From positions 81,980,501 through 82,044,500 of the forward strand of contig CM075674.1 of assembly GCA_037962975.1 (NCBI GenBank): DNA of 64,000 nucleotides. Reading direction: 5' to 3'. Of the stretch, positions 34,106 through 44,399 are shown in pieces. The first letter of the stretch is position 1. Each line of letters opens with the position of its first letter. Below the pieces are notes generated by a model, which saw nothing but the letters and a program-made list of their open reading frames with translations, had not been told where the DNA came from and searched no databases. The position numbers were made by a program, and so were the translations under genes. The stretch is from Clitoria ternatea (Eukaryota > Streptophyta > Magnoliopsida > Fabales > Fabaceae).

Positions 34106-34857
34106 CTTGTTGTTCAAGTGGCCTCAATACTCAAGAGGGGGGTGAATTGAGTTTTAAAACTTTTGATTGGAATGCCTTTGAACTTGATTTTTATATCCAA
34201 GTTTAAAAGAATATGCAAGTGAAATCAAGTTAAAGATAGTATGTAATGCACCACAAGGATAAATGTTGCTGAAGCAATTTAACAAACACTTGGTGGGCAG
34301 TATTTGAAATGTAACAATTTAGGCAAGATCAAGTATGCACTTCACAAGCAATTAACACCAATTAACCAAATACAGAATGTGAAAGTAAAAGAGTAAGGAA
34401 GAGAAGCTTGCAAACCGATATAACGAGTTCCACCAACACCGGTGTACGTCTCGCCTCTAAGCAACCCACTTAGAGGATTTCCACTATTGAAGTTTAGAGA
34501 TACAAGCTATGAGCAATTGCAGCTTCCTAGTGTCCCACACTCAAGAACTCAATCCTCACTAGCACAAGGGCAACCCACCCAATCTCTCAAACTCTCAATA
34601 CCCAAAGGTTGAACCCCAACCTTTGTGACCACTCAACCTAGAGTGAAAATCTTTTGTGTTTGTTGAAGTGTTTACAAGGAAATGACTCTTTCAATAGAGT
34701 AGATATACAAGTGAAAGATCAACCAATTTCTAACTCTCAAGATGAGAGGATATACAAATGAATTTCAAGATGTACAAGAATAGGGCTTACAAAGCACAAG
34801 AGAGAGCAAAGGGATTGTAGCTTCTTGGTATGTTTTTGTGCTTGAATTCCTCTTCAA

Positions 34858-34866
34858 TTTATAGAG
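34858..34866 (-). promoter_or_regulatory. TATA box of the SIRE-like LTR promoter
   Basis: The reverse complement reads CTCTATAAATTGAAG. It lies inside the LTR, 118 bp below the nearest AATCGATT palindrome (34984-34991), as expected at a U3/R boundary. Confidence 0.65.
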
Positions 34867-34983
34867 CCATTTGAGAGCTTGAGGAGTGTCTTTCTTCTTC
34901 CTAGCCGTTGCACATAGTGGGATTCTGAAAAATGGTGGAGACATGTGCTGGTTTTCCACTTAAAAGTGTTTTCCCACTATCGT

Positions 34984-35387
34984 AATCGATTACACCCTCG
35001 AGCTGTAATCGATTATCTTCAAGTCAGAGGACAACTAATCGATTACATCTTGTCCTGCAATCGATTAGCAACTATACCTGATGCATTTAATTTGGCTTCG
35101 CAGCTTCCTAATCGATTAGTTTTGTCTGGTAATCGATTAGCTTAATTCCAGTAGCCTTCTAATCGATTGTATAAATTCCCTCAATCGATTAGCCATTATA
35201 CCTGATGCCTTTAATGCCATTTTTGATATTGGTAATCGATTATATCATGTGTGTAGTCGATTAGCTTAACTCCAGTAGCTTTGTAATCGATTATCTTGAT
35301 TGCTGTAATCGATTATCTTATGGCCTAATGCAATTGCTTCCAAAATAGAATGACCCTAATCGATTAGCCTGGTCTTCCTAATCGATT
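34984..35387. repeat. Array of 14 paired AATCGATT palindromes in U3
   Basis: Site starts: 34984, 35007; 35037, 35059; 35110, 35131; 35161, 35183; 35234, 35255 (AGTCGATT); 35285, 35307; 35358, 35380. Within-pair spacing is 21-23 bp. Pair starts are 53, 73, 51, 73, 51 and 73 bp apart, giving a 124-bp superperiod. Between sites the sequence is only partly conserved (CCTGATGC.TTTAAT and TTAA.TCCAGTAG words recur), so the palindromes are the best-kept part of a degenerate tandem repeat. Confidence 0.95.
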
Positions 35388-35504
35388 ATCTTCACTGTAT
35401 TTCAGGGTCTGATTTCATGTCTTTGTTTTTGCAAGGATTTCTTCAAGAGTGTTTTTGTCATTATCAAAATTCTTGAACCTGTTTACACATTCAAACACAA
35501 CTAC

Positions 35505-36900
35505 CTGGTTGTAAACCAGTTAGCTGCAAGTGGGTTTTCAAAACCAAGCATAAACCATCTGGTGAGGTTGAAAAATACAAAGTCGGGTTGGTGGCAAAAG
35601 GGTACAGTTAGAGAGAAGACATTGATTTCAAGGAAACTTTTTCACCAGTCTCCACTAAAGATTCATTTCGAGTTGTTATGGCTATGGTGGCACATTTCGA
35701 TCTAGAATTACACCAGATGGATGTCAAGATAACTTTTCTAAATGGTGATCTTGTTAAAGATGTTTACATGGTTCAATCTGATGGCTTTGCTAAAAAGGAA
35801 AAGAACATTTAGTTTGTAGGTTGAAGAAATCCCTTTATGGTTTGAAACAGGCTTCTAGACAGTGGTACTTGAAGTTTGACCAAGTGGTCACTTCTTTTGG
35901 TTTTCAGGAAAATGCTTCAGATTAATGCATTTACTTGAAGAAGAGTGAGAGCAGCTTTATCATCCTTGTTTTATATGTTGATGATATTCTTCTTACTAGA
36001 ATTTGCATTAATCTTTTGAATGAGACAAAGAACATGTTGAGTAGCCTCTTTGATATGAAAGACCTTGGTGATGCTTCTATTGTTCTGGGCATCCAGATCT
36101 ATCGTGATAGGTCTCATGGTACTCTTGGATTGTCTCAGAAAGGGTACATTGATAGAATCCTCAAAAGGTTTAATATGTACTCTTGCTCCTCATATGTTGT
36201 GCCTATTTAAAGGGGTGAAAAACTCTCTAATTCTCAATGTCCTCATAATGATAGAGAGTTGATTGAATGGAGAAAGTTCCATATGCTTCTGTTGTTAGGA
36301 GTTTGATGTATTCCTAAGTATACACTCATCCTAATATTGCTTATGTTGTTAATGCTTTAGGAAGATACTTGAGTAACCCAGGTTTGGGTCATTGGAAAGC
36401 TATAAAGAAGGTCTTGAGATATTTGTAGGGAACCAAGGAGTATATGTTGACCTATACAAAGTTTGATCAGCTTGGGGTCATTGGTTAATTAGATTCTGAT
36501 TTTGCTGGTTGCCCTGATGACCGTAAGTTTACTTCAAGCTTCATTTTTATGATGGCAGGAGGAGCTGTGTCTTGGAAGGATGTCAAATAAACAATCATAA
36601 CTACTTTTACCATGGAGGCAGAGTATATCACTTGCTATATGGATAAAGAATTTGATTTCTAACTTCCGTATTGTTGAGAGTATATCTAGGCCACTTGTGA
36701 TTTATTGTGACAATACTGCTACTGTGCTTCTCTCTCAAAATAGTACGAGCTCTACTTATTTGAAGCATTTTGATATAAAATAATTGTTTGTTAGAGAGAA
36801 AGTACTTGAGTTTCAGACTCGTATTGAGTTCATTGCTACTAGGAGACCCACTAACCAAAGGCTTGATTGTTGGAGCATTTCAGAATGATGTAGCTCATAT
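35505..36900 (+). pseudogene. Outer copia reverse transcriptase-RNase H, broken
   Basis: Directly continues the interrupted linker: CKWVFKTKHKPSG, KYKVGLVAKGY, then a TAG, then FKETFSPVSTKDSFR and LHQMDVKITFLNGDL. The YVDD box is in LVLYVDDILL near 35965. RNase H pieces SDFAGCPDDRKFTSSF and TMEAEYITC lie near 36500-36640. Many stops and shifts are present, more than in the SIRE-like element inserted into it, which agrees with its greater age. Confidence 0.85.
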
Positions 36901-37210
36901 GGGATTAGTCAAGTCTTTTGATGTTTTGGGTTAGTGGGAGTTTTAACTTGTATATGCTTATTAAGACTATTTATCTTTTCGAGATATGCTTTTTGATGAC
37001 GTCATTTTGTTGACATATCTTTACATGCTTGGAACTTATGGAAATAAAATTCGTATTTTTATCTATATTGATGATTGTTGCGGTGTATAGTGTATATCCC
37101 TATCAGATATGATTATATACTATTGTGAAATTATTATTTTCTAGATAATAATTAATAACTTGTTCTAAGATTATAGATTTTATGTTCAATAATTTGATAA
37201 TGCTATCCAT

Positions 37211-37300
37211 GTGGAGGAATGTTAGAATTTTTAATTCCTAACATTTGAATTAATATATTATTAATATTTAGTGGATAAGTGTTATTAGTTTATTATCTAT
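37211..37300 (+). repeat. Purine tract and truncated 3' LTR of the outer copia element
   Basis: GTGGAGGAA (37211-37219) abuts TGTTAGAATTTTTAATTCC, matching the 5' LTR start at 13313. Identity stops at about 37300, where TATAACACCCTCAG begins, resembling the TGTAACACCC start of gypsy-type LTRs. Confidence 0.8.
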
Positions 37301-38018
37301 AACACCCTCAGTCAAACAAGACATTCAGTTGTCTTAGTTGACTGAGATTGTCATAGGTTTATGAAAAACGTGAATGGTTTTTTTGTATAGAAAACAACTA
37401 AGTAAATAGTGGTTCATTAGTTCATTATGCATACACGATACAATAGTGCTTTACAACTCAAATGAAATCAAGGGCATGATGGCTCCCATAACAAAATAAA
37501 AGAAATTTCAACTTAAAACCTAAACCTAATCGGGATCCATTCAAGAAATGGATTCTACTACTGTTTCTCCTTGGCGAGGAAGGTGCCCTAAGGGTAAACC
37601 AAGGCTTTGTTGGTCTTCCCCCTAGTGTAATGGCTTCACAAAACTCCCGTTACTCTTTTGTCACCTCTTGTTGGATGCAAAGTCAACCACGGACATGAGG
37701 TATCTCTCCATTCATTTGTAATGTGCCTCTTCTTGTTCCAATATCCATTCCAAAAGACAGAAGTCTCGTAGCCTGTACATCCAGCTTGACTAGGAAACCT
37801 TCAGGACTAAATGGTGAATCGCCTTGTATATAGTGTCTCTTTTATAGCCCGTCCTTTACCACCTGGAGTGTATATATAAATATACACCAATGGAAGACCA
37901 TAAACAACAAAAATAAAGGGCGAGGTCCTGCGTTTTTCACACTATAGGAGTTATTATCATTGTTGACACCTCCCCACATTACATCCTTATTATATAATAC
38001 ACCTATAGATTAACCAAA
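37301..38018. other. Repeat DNA that truncates the outer copia 3' LTR
   Basis: Starts at the break in the copia LTR with TATAACACCCTCAG, like a mutated TGTAACACCC LTR start. No ORF is seen. It may continue to the right of the Ogre element (60525 onward), since the Ogre inserted here with TSD TCAAG. Confidence 0.4.
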
Positions 38019-38023
38019 TCAAG

Positions 38024-40595
38024 TGTCGCGACCGTGATCTTAACCGGACGACCGACCCTTATAAATAAAATGGGTTTTTTGAAATCCTTTTGAAAAGAAA
38101 ACAAGGAATCGCCACCAATATTTTTTAGGATAAAAATATTGGGAAAAACCTCTTTTAAAACATTGATTATGAAAATGAAATTCTAAGTTCGGGAGTCGAA
38201 TTACAGGTAAGGAAGTTATTAGCACCTCACAACTGTCCGTTATAAAACGGTTACCTCAAATTGATAGCGCTCACTTCAAAATAGCCTAGAAACTATTTTT
38301 TACTTCTTTTAAGAAAAGAAACACACAAAACGATAAAGCAGACACAAACACAACGAACAGTGACAGTAAGAAATTTGACCAAATAGTGAGAGTAAGAAAG
38401 AAGAAAACAGTAACGATAGAAGACTAAACAGTGACAGTAAGAAAACAAATAATAACAGTAGAAGATTAAAATAGTAACAGTAAGAAATGACAAACCTATG
38501 ACAGTAAGAAACTCGACAAAACAATAATTATAAGAAAAAAGTAAAACAGAGTGAAAGTAAAGGTTAACAGGACGTCTCATCCATATTAACCTTAATTTGT
38601 ACATAAATTTAAAGATTAAAATAAAATTAATGAAATAAAATAAAAAAATAAAATTGATTAAAAAATATTATTTTTTAATAAAAGTATAAAAAAACATGAG
38701 ATTAACACGACGTCGTGTCTAAATTAATCTCATTTTAAAGAAAATAATATTCTAATAAAAATATTAAAAAAACATGAGATTAACAAGACGTCGCGTCTAA
38801 ATTAACCTCATTTTAAACAAAATATTATTTTAAATAAAAATATGAGATTAACAAGACATCGCGTCTAAATTAACCTCCTTGCGACAATAAAATTTAAAAT
38901 ATTGACTATATAAAATTAATTGAAATAATAGCAGAGACAGAGAAATTAGTAACGAAAAAGTAGGCCCGACAGGAACTGATTCCCGCTCCTACGTATTCTC
39001 AAGTGTATTGAGAAATCAGGGTTACGTAGTTCTAGAATCAAATTTGAGAAAATACTTAAAATTATATTTAAAAATGTTTTAATTAATTTTTTAATAAAAA
39101 TTCATGAGGAAGGAGAAGTACAAGGCGAAGTAAGATCGCACGTGCATAAACCTTCCAGGTCTTATATCGCAGATGTAGGCAAAAGTAATTTTGCACGACA
39201 TTACTTATAAGACTTTAAGACATTTACTTTAAAAAGGACAAATACCTAGTTTTTCAATTTAAGATAGAAACTATTTGGTTTCACTCAGGATCCATAATTT
39301 TTTATATTTTTATTATTATATGTTTTTTTTAAAATTTAACATAAATAGGAAACCTTTTAATCCTTATTTTAAAAAAAATAAAATAAAATTAGAATTTAAC
39401 ATTCTTATTAGAAATACTCATTTTCATCCCTCAAAGAGCGTTTATTTTAACACTTTATTCCTAGCTTTAATGAAAACTATTTATTCTTCCTTACTCTTTA
39501 GAAACAAAATAAAGAAAACTCACTAATAACTCTAAAATAATAATAATAATAACAATAATATTAAAATGAAATAAAATTGATTTTGATAATAATAATAATA
39601 GGAACAATGACCCAAAAATGCCTTATGTTTTTTTTTGAAGAAATCTTGGCACATTTGGGCCTTAGAAACCTGAAGCCCGTAACAAACAAAAAGAGAATGG
39701 GACCCTAAACAAACCCATTAGGGTTTACATATTTGAAAACAAAAGAGAGAGTGAGTTATCAGGAGATAGAGGCTGGTTTGAAGAGTGAGAGAGTGAAATA
39801 GAGAGAGAGAATCGACCGAGAGTGAGGAGGAGGGAGATCGAGAGAGAGATCCGAAGGAGGAAGAAAGAGGGAAAGACCAGTCGAGAGGGAAACGGAACGA
39901 AGGAGAGGGAGACCGGCACGGAGCTGGCCAGCGGTTCGCAGAGGCTGGTTCGCAGGGAGAAGCTTGGTGGCCATGGCGATGGAGCGTTGGAAGGGAAAAC
40001 TGTTCGGCGGCGAGGAAGAGGGAGCGGAGGAGACCGGTGGCCTGTCCTCAGAGACAAAAACCGGCTTGGTTCTGGCCGTCCGGCAGAGATAGTGGCCGAC
40101 GATTTTGGGGTTCTCTTCCTCTTTCTCTTTTGCTTTTGGTTTTATTTTTTAGATGGCTGTTTGATTGTTGGAGGTGATATGATATTTTGGGTAGTTGCTT
40201 TGCAGGTTAATGGTGATGAAGATAGAGTTGGTGGGGTTGATTAATAGATGGAGAATTGAAGGAGATGAAGATGTTCTCTTTGTTTTTGTTTTTGTTTGTT
40301 GAATGTTGTTTCTATGATTTTTTTTTGTTTGGTTCTGTTTTTTTTTGTTTGGTGGTTGAATTGTTAATGGTGATGAAGGAGATGAAGCTCTGTTGGTTTT
40401 CTCGTTGCGTGAGTTGGTGATGGATGATGGTCCCTTTTCTCATGAAGATGATATGGATTAAGAAAGGGAAGAAGATGAAGTCTGGTGGGGGTTAATGGGG
40501 AACCAGACCTAGGTTCTGGTCTGATTTCCTGGGATGGTGGGGAAAAGAAAAATAATAAACTATTATTAAATTAAAATTAAATAAAGGTGTTCACG
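38024..40595 (-). repeat. 3' LTR of the Ogre element
   Basis: 2572 bp, from TGTCGCGACCG to GTGTTCACG; the last base pair differs from the outer LTR, which ends GTTCACA. It contains degenerate ACAGTAAGAAA words (38340-38520), a palindromic repeat (38698-38877) and a GA-rich tract (39745-39900). No true gene. Confidence 0.93.
38698..38877. repeat. Tandem 34-bp imperfect palindromes in the Ogre LTR
   Basis: Three units (38698-38731, 38776-38809, 38844-38877) of the type GAGATTAACAAGACG-TCG-CGTCTAAATTAACCTC, each nearly self-complementary. The other LTR has only two (53885-53918, 53963-53996). Confidence 0.85.
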
Positions 40596-40610
40596 GTTGC
40601 CCCTCTTTAC
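40596..40610 (-). other. Polypurine tract of the Ogre element
   Basis: The reverse complement GTAAAGAGGGGCAAC abuts the 3' LTR. Confidence 0.75.
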
Positions 40611-40959
40611 TTTTTTTTCACAATAATATGAATGATTCATTCATATCGAAGAAAGGAAGTAAAGACGTGAACATCCTTTCTTTAGAGATGATCTTGACAT
40701 CAACAACTTCAAAGAGGCGGCAGTTTTGACAAAAAGAAAACTTAAACAATGCCAACTTTGGCAATTGAACAACTCAAAAGTTCCAACCTTGGCAATGAGA
40801 GCTTGGAAAGGCCAATCCTTTACGACAAAAGCTTAAAGAGGGTGCCAATTTAGGCAAACAAAAAACTTAAAAGGGCCAATCCTTGGTGATGAAAGCTTGA
40901 AAGGGTGCCAGCTTTGGGAAACCAAAAATCATAAAAGTGCCTATCCTTGGCAATAGAAG

Positions 40960-41640
40960 CTTAAAAGTGCCACTTCTAGGTGATGAAATTAATTTAAAAT
41001 TTCCCATCCTAGGCGGTGAAAGAAGTTTGAAATTGCCCATCCTAGGCGATGAAAGAAATTTGAAGTGCCCATCTTAGGCGATGAAAGAAATTTGAAAGTA
41101 CCCATCCTAGGCGATGAAAGGAATTTGAAGTGCCCATCCTAGGCGATGAAAGAAATTTGAAATTGCCCATCCTACGCGATGAAAGAAATTTGAAGTGCCC
41201 ATCCTGCGCGATGAAAGAAATTTGAAATTGCCCATCCTACACGATGAAAGAAATTTGAAGTGCCTATCCTAGGCGATGAAATGAATGCCAATTTTGGCAA
41301 TAAGAAATGTAAAAGTGCCCATCCTAGGCGATGAAAGAAAATTAAAAGTGCCCATCCTAGGCGATGAAAGAAATTTGAAGTGCCTATCATAGGCGATGAA
41401 AGAAATTTGAAAGTGCCTATCCTAGGCGATGAAGGAAATTTGAAAGTGCCCATCCTAGGCAATGAAAGAAATTTGAAAGTGCCCATCCTAGGTGATGAAA
41501 GAAATTTGAAAATGCCCATCCTAGGTGATGAAAGAAATTTGAAAGTGCCCATCCTAGACGATGAAAGAAATTTGAAAGTGCCCATCCTAGGCAGTGAAAG
41601 GAATTTGAAAGTGCCCATCCTAGGCAGTAAAGATAGTTTT
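40960..41640. repeat. 32-33 bp tandem repeat array in the Ogre 3' region
   Basis: About 20 units of AAATTTGAAAGTGCCCATCC-TAGGCGATGAAAG, continuing as more degenerate units left to about 40740. Near 41030-41260 units alternate 32 and 33 bp (GAAGTGCCC / GAAATTGCCC), a dimeric higher-order form. The array lies between pol and the 3' LTR. Its translations (247 aa on minus, 89 aa on plus) are artefacts. Confidence 0.95.
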
Positions 41641-42496
41641 AGTAATTGAGGAAGAGTCGTTAGGAAGTGCTGTTGAAATGAATTTTGAGATGCTAACTTT
41701 GACGGTTGTGATTCCACTGGGGAGAAGAACTTGATCGAGTTGTCGAGACTCAACATGACTGTTTGTTGCAATAACCTGCAAAAAAGAGTTAGTAGTAAAA
41801 ATAAGAATATGAGGAGACTTCCCACAGAAACATGATCCCTACAGACTTGAGGCGACTCATGACTGAACAGAATGAATGAGGTAATTCTAGCTTCGAAGAG
41901 TGTGTCTGGGCTCAATCTTCATAATGATTACCTGAGGTGAGATCGAGCAATAGGAGTATCTTGCCCCCCACAACTTTAAATAATCATTATTTTTTTCATT
42001 TTATTTGATAAAGGAAAACACATGTCTTATCATATCCATGAAATTCACAATATAAACATGTATCAAAAAAGGGTGAAATTTATTCACGAGTTAAGTAGGT
42101 ACAGGGAAAGGGAAGTAAGGAAAACAAAAGAAGTCTAATTCACAGGTTGATAATAGATGAAACAGGGAAAGCTTGCTGATCTTCTAGTGAACCTCTGAGG
42201 ATAACATGCATCTTAAACCCCACATCATGACTTCAAGCTCACCCTTCGACTCTGCTTCTGAGAAAGCGATCCAGTCATGATCTATGTGCCCCAGTTTGGA
42301 CTCGCACTTTTTGCATGGGAAGTCTCAGTCATACTGTCAGGATTTTGACCCTAATTTTTGCCTGAGCCGCCTTTTCAGGTTTTCGACTCACCGGGTCACT
42401 CTAACTTTTGCCTAGGCTGCCTTTTCAGGTTTTCAGCCTAGCGAGCATCTTTTTATTTTTATTTTTTTCTTTTCTTTTTGTTTTGATATTCTTTTT
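41641..42496 (-). other. Non-coding 3' region of the Ogre element
   Basis: Between the pol stop (42497) and the tandem repeats. No gene. A duplicated phrase (CTGCCTTTTCAGGTTTTC.. and a close copy) lies at about 42370-42440. Confidence 0.6.
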
Positions 42497-44399
42497 CTAG
42501 GAAAAGTATTTCTTGACCGCATCCACATTTATGGGCATCGGTAAGTCCTTACCATCCATTGTCGTGAGTATCAAGGCTCCCCCAGAAAAGGCTTTCTTCA
42601 CAACATATGGACCTTCATAGTTAGGTGTCTATTTGCCTCGGTTGTCCTTTTAGATTGGTAAAATTTTCTTGAGGACTAAGTCCCCTTCTTGGAATTCTGA
42701 GGTCGTACTTTCTTTTCAAACGCTCGTTTTATATGCCTCTGATACAACTGACCGTGGCAGAGGGCATTCAGTCTCTTCCCATCTATCAAGTTCAATTGGT
42801 CATATTGAGCTTGGACCAATTCATCCTCTTCTAGTTTCACCTCCATTATCACCCTAAGGGATGGAATCTCTACCTCAAAAGGTACAACAGCTTCCATACC
42901 GTACACTAGAGAGAATGGAGTTGCCCCTGTCGAAGTCCTGACTAAGGTACGATACCCGTGTAAAGCAAAAGGGAGCATCTCGCTCCAGTCTCTGTATGTT
43001 ACAACCATCTTCTGTATAATCTTCTTAATGTTCTTGTTGGCCGCCTTAACCGCCCTATTCATCTTCGTCGATAAGGAGAGGAATTATGGTGATGAATCTT
43101 AAAGCTTTCACACAGTTCTTTCATCATCTTGTTGTTTAAATTTGTGCCATTGTCAGTAATGATCTGATTTGGTAAGCCATACCGACATATCAATTCTCGC
43201 TTGACGAATTTGACCACAACGTTCCTTGTTATATTGGCGTATGAAGCTGCCTCCACCCATTTGGTGAAATAATCAATGGTAACCAGGATGAAACGATGAC
43301 CGTTTAAAGCTTTTGGCTTAATGGGTCCAATAAAATCCATGCCCCACATTGAGAAGGGCCACAGTGCCGATAAGACATTCAGGGATGATGGGGGTGCATG
43401 AAGATGGTCAGCGTATATCTGACACTTGTGACACTTTCGAACATGAGTGAAACAGTCGGCTTCCATGGTTATCCAATAGTATCCAGCCCTCAAGATCTTT
43501 CTTGCCATGGCATGCCCATTGCTATGAGTTCCAAAGGATCCTTCATGAATATCTTCCATGATCTTGTTTGCTTTAGCAGTATCGACACAACAAAGGAGGA
43601 TAAAGTCATGATTTCTCTTGTAAAGAACATCACCGTTCAAGAAGAAACTCATTGTTAGCCTTCTTAGGGTTTTTTTATCATTTTCTATGACGCCCTCAGG
43701 GTATTCTTGACTCTGGATATATCTCTTGATATCATAGTACCATGGTTTCCCATCCGACTCTTCTTCTATTACTTGGCAGTATACGGGCTTGTTGTGTCTT
43801 TCTACCTCAATAAGGGGCATATCACAATCATTGCTTAATTTAAACATTGATGCAAGGGTGGCCAAAGCGTCATCCATTTGATTGTCATCCCGGGAGACAT
43901 GGTGAAAAAAGATATCATCAAATTCCTTGATTAGCTCCTTGATATGAGCTTGATAAGGAACTAACTTGCTGTCCCTGGTCTCCCATTCGCCTTTTAGTTG
44001 GTGAATGACCAAGGCGGAATCTCCGTAGACTTCTAACTTCTTCACTTTTGCATCTAATGCTACTTGGATCCCCAGAGAGCATGCCTCATATTCGGCGATG
44101 TTATTAGTACAGTCAAAATAAATTCTAGCGCATACAGGGATGAATTCTTTATCTGGTGAAATTAGGATGGCCCCAATCCCATGTCCCAGTGCATTAGAAG
44201 CTCCATCAAATCTCAAAATCCATTTGTCTTTCTGGGTATCTTCTTCATTAAACAATGCCAAGATATCCTCATCCGGGAACTCAAAGTGCATGGGTTGGTA
44301 GTCACTTACAGGTTGATGGGCTAAGTAGTCCGCCAGAGCGCTCCCTTTTATGGCTTTTTGAGTGACATAGATTATGTCGTATTCAGTTAATAGAACCTG
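42497..44399 (-). pseudogene. Ogre archaeal-type RNase H and integrase
   Basis: The second RNase H domain begins near 44230 (LRFDGASNALGHGIGAILIS) and includes NIAEYEACSLGIQVALDA, VYGDSALVIHQLKGEWE and HVSRDDNQMDDALATLAS. The integrase follows with an H-H-C-C finger (GTHSNGHAMARKILRAGYYW, CHKCQIYADH), catalytic Asp in WGMDFIGPIKP and Asp in IITDNGTNLN. The expected Glu is Lys: the frame reads MNRAVKAANKNIKKI where relatives have NGAVEAANKN. A 1-base loss at about 43065 shifts the frame just before this point, and a second shift lies near 42685. The final segment VVKKAFSGGALILTTMDGKD ends at TAG 42497. The integrase is therefore inactive twice over. Confidence 0.9.

Larger units (their letters stand above)
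21547..35499 (-). mobile_element. SIRE/Maximus-like Ty1/copia element with an extra 3' ORF
   Basis: Complete element in minus orientation: 5' LTR 34108-35499, PBS 34094-34105, gag, protease-integrase-RT-RNase H, an extra ORF 27499-28608 in the env-like position, a purine tract, and 3' LTR 21547-27043 (interrupted by a 4.1-kb insertion). TSD ACTAC is at 21542-21546 and 35500-35504. I count about 12 differences over about 1390 aligned LTR bases (about 99 percent identity), so the insertion is recent. The domain order (integrase before RT) is copia. The long gag with two CCHC knuckles and an extra downstream ORF point to the SIRE/Maximus lineage. Length without the insertion is about 9.85 kb. 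Confidence 0.93.
34108..35499 (-). repeat. 5' LTR of the SIRE-like element
   Basis: 1392 bp, TGTTGTTCAAG...CAAACACA, in minus orientation. It holds the U3 palindrome array (34984-35387) upstream of a TATA box (34858-34866). Confidence 0.95.
13313..37300 (+). mobile_element. Outer Ty1/copia element, old, with nested insertions
   Basis: The left LTR (13313-13774), an iMet-type primer binding site, then gag, protease-integrase and RT-RNase H relics in copia order, end in a purine tract and the first 81 bp of the right LTR (37220-37300). About 81 bp at the LTR starts align with few differences (TGTTAG..ATTTTTAATTC..). Nested inside are insertions at 14950-19138 and 21547-35499. The right LTR is cut by other repeat sequence and its remainder was not found in the window, so no TSD can be given. 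Without insertions it would be roughly 5.8 kb. Every reading frame is broken by stops or shifts. Confidence 0.85.

Noticed and set aside
34984..35387. Possible CRISPR-like array
   Set aside because: The repeats are 8-bp palindromes with alternating 22/51/73-bp steps in a plant LTR. There is no constant long repeat, no spacers of equal length and no cas genes.
39725..40244. Arg/Glu-rich 140-aa (plus) and Ser/Leu-rich 110-aa (minus) ORFs in the Ogre LTR
   Set aside because: They come from a GA-rich tract present in both LTRs (also near 54913-55229) and differ in length between copies; no domain.
41172..41915. 247-aa minus-strand ORF with repeated MGTFKFLS units and its 89-aa plus-strand mirror
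   Set aside because: Pure translation of the 32-33 bp tandem repeat, open on both strands because the main unit (33 bp) is divisible by three and stop-free.
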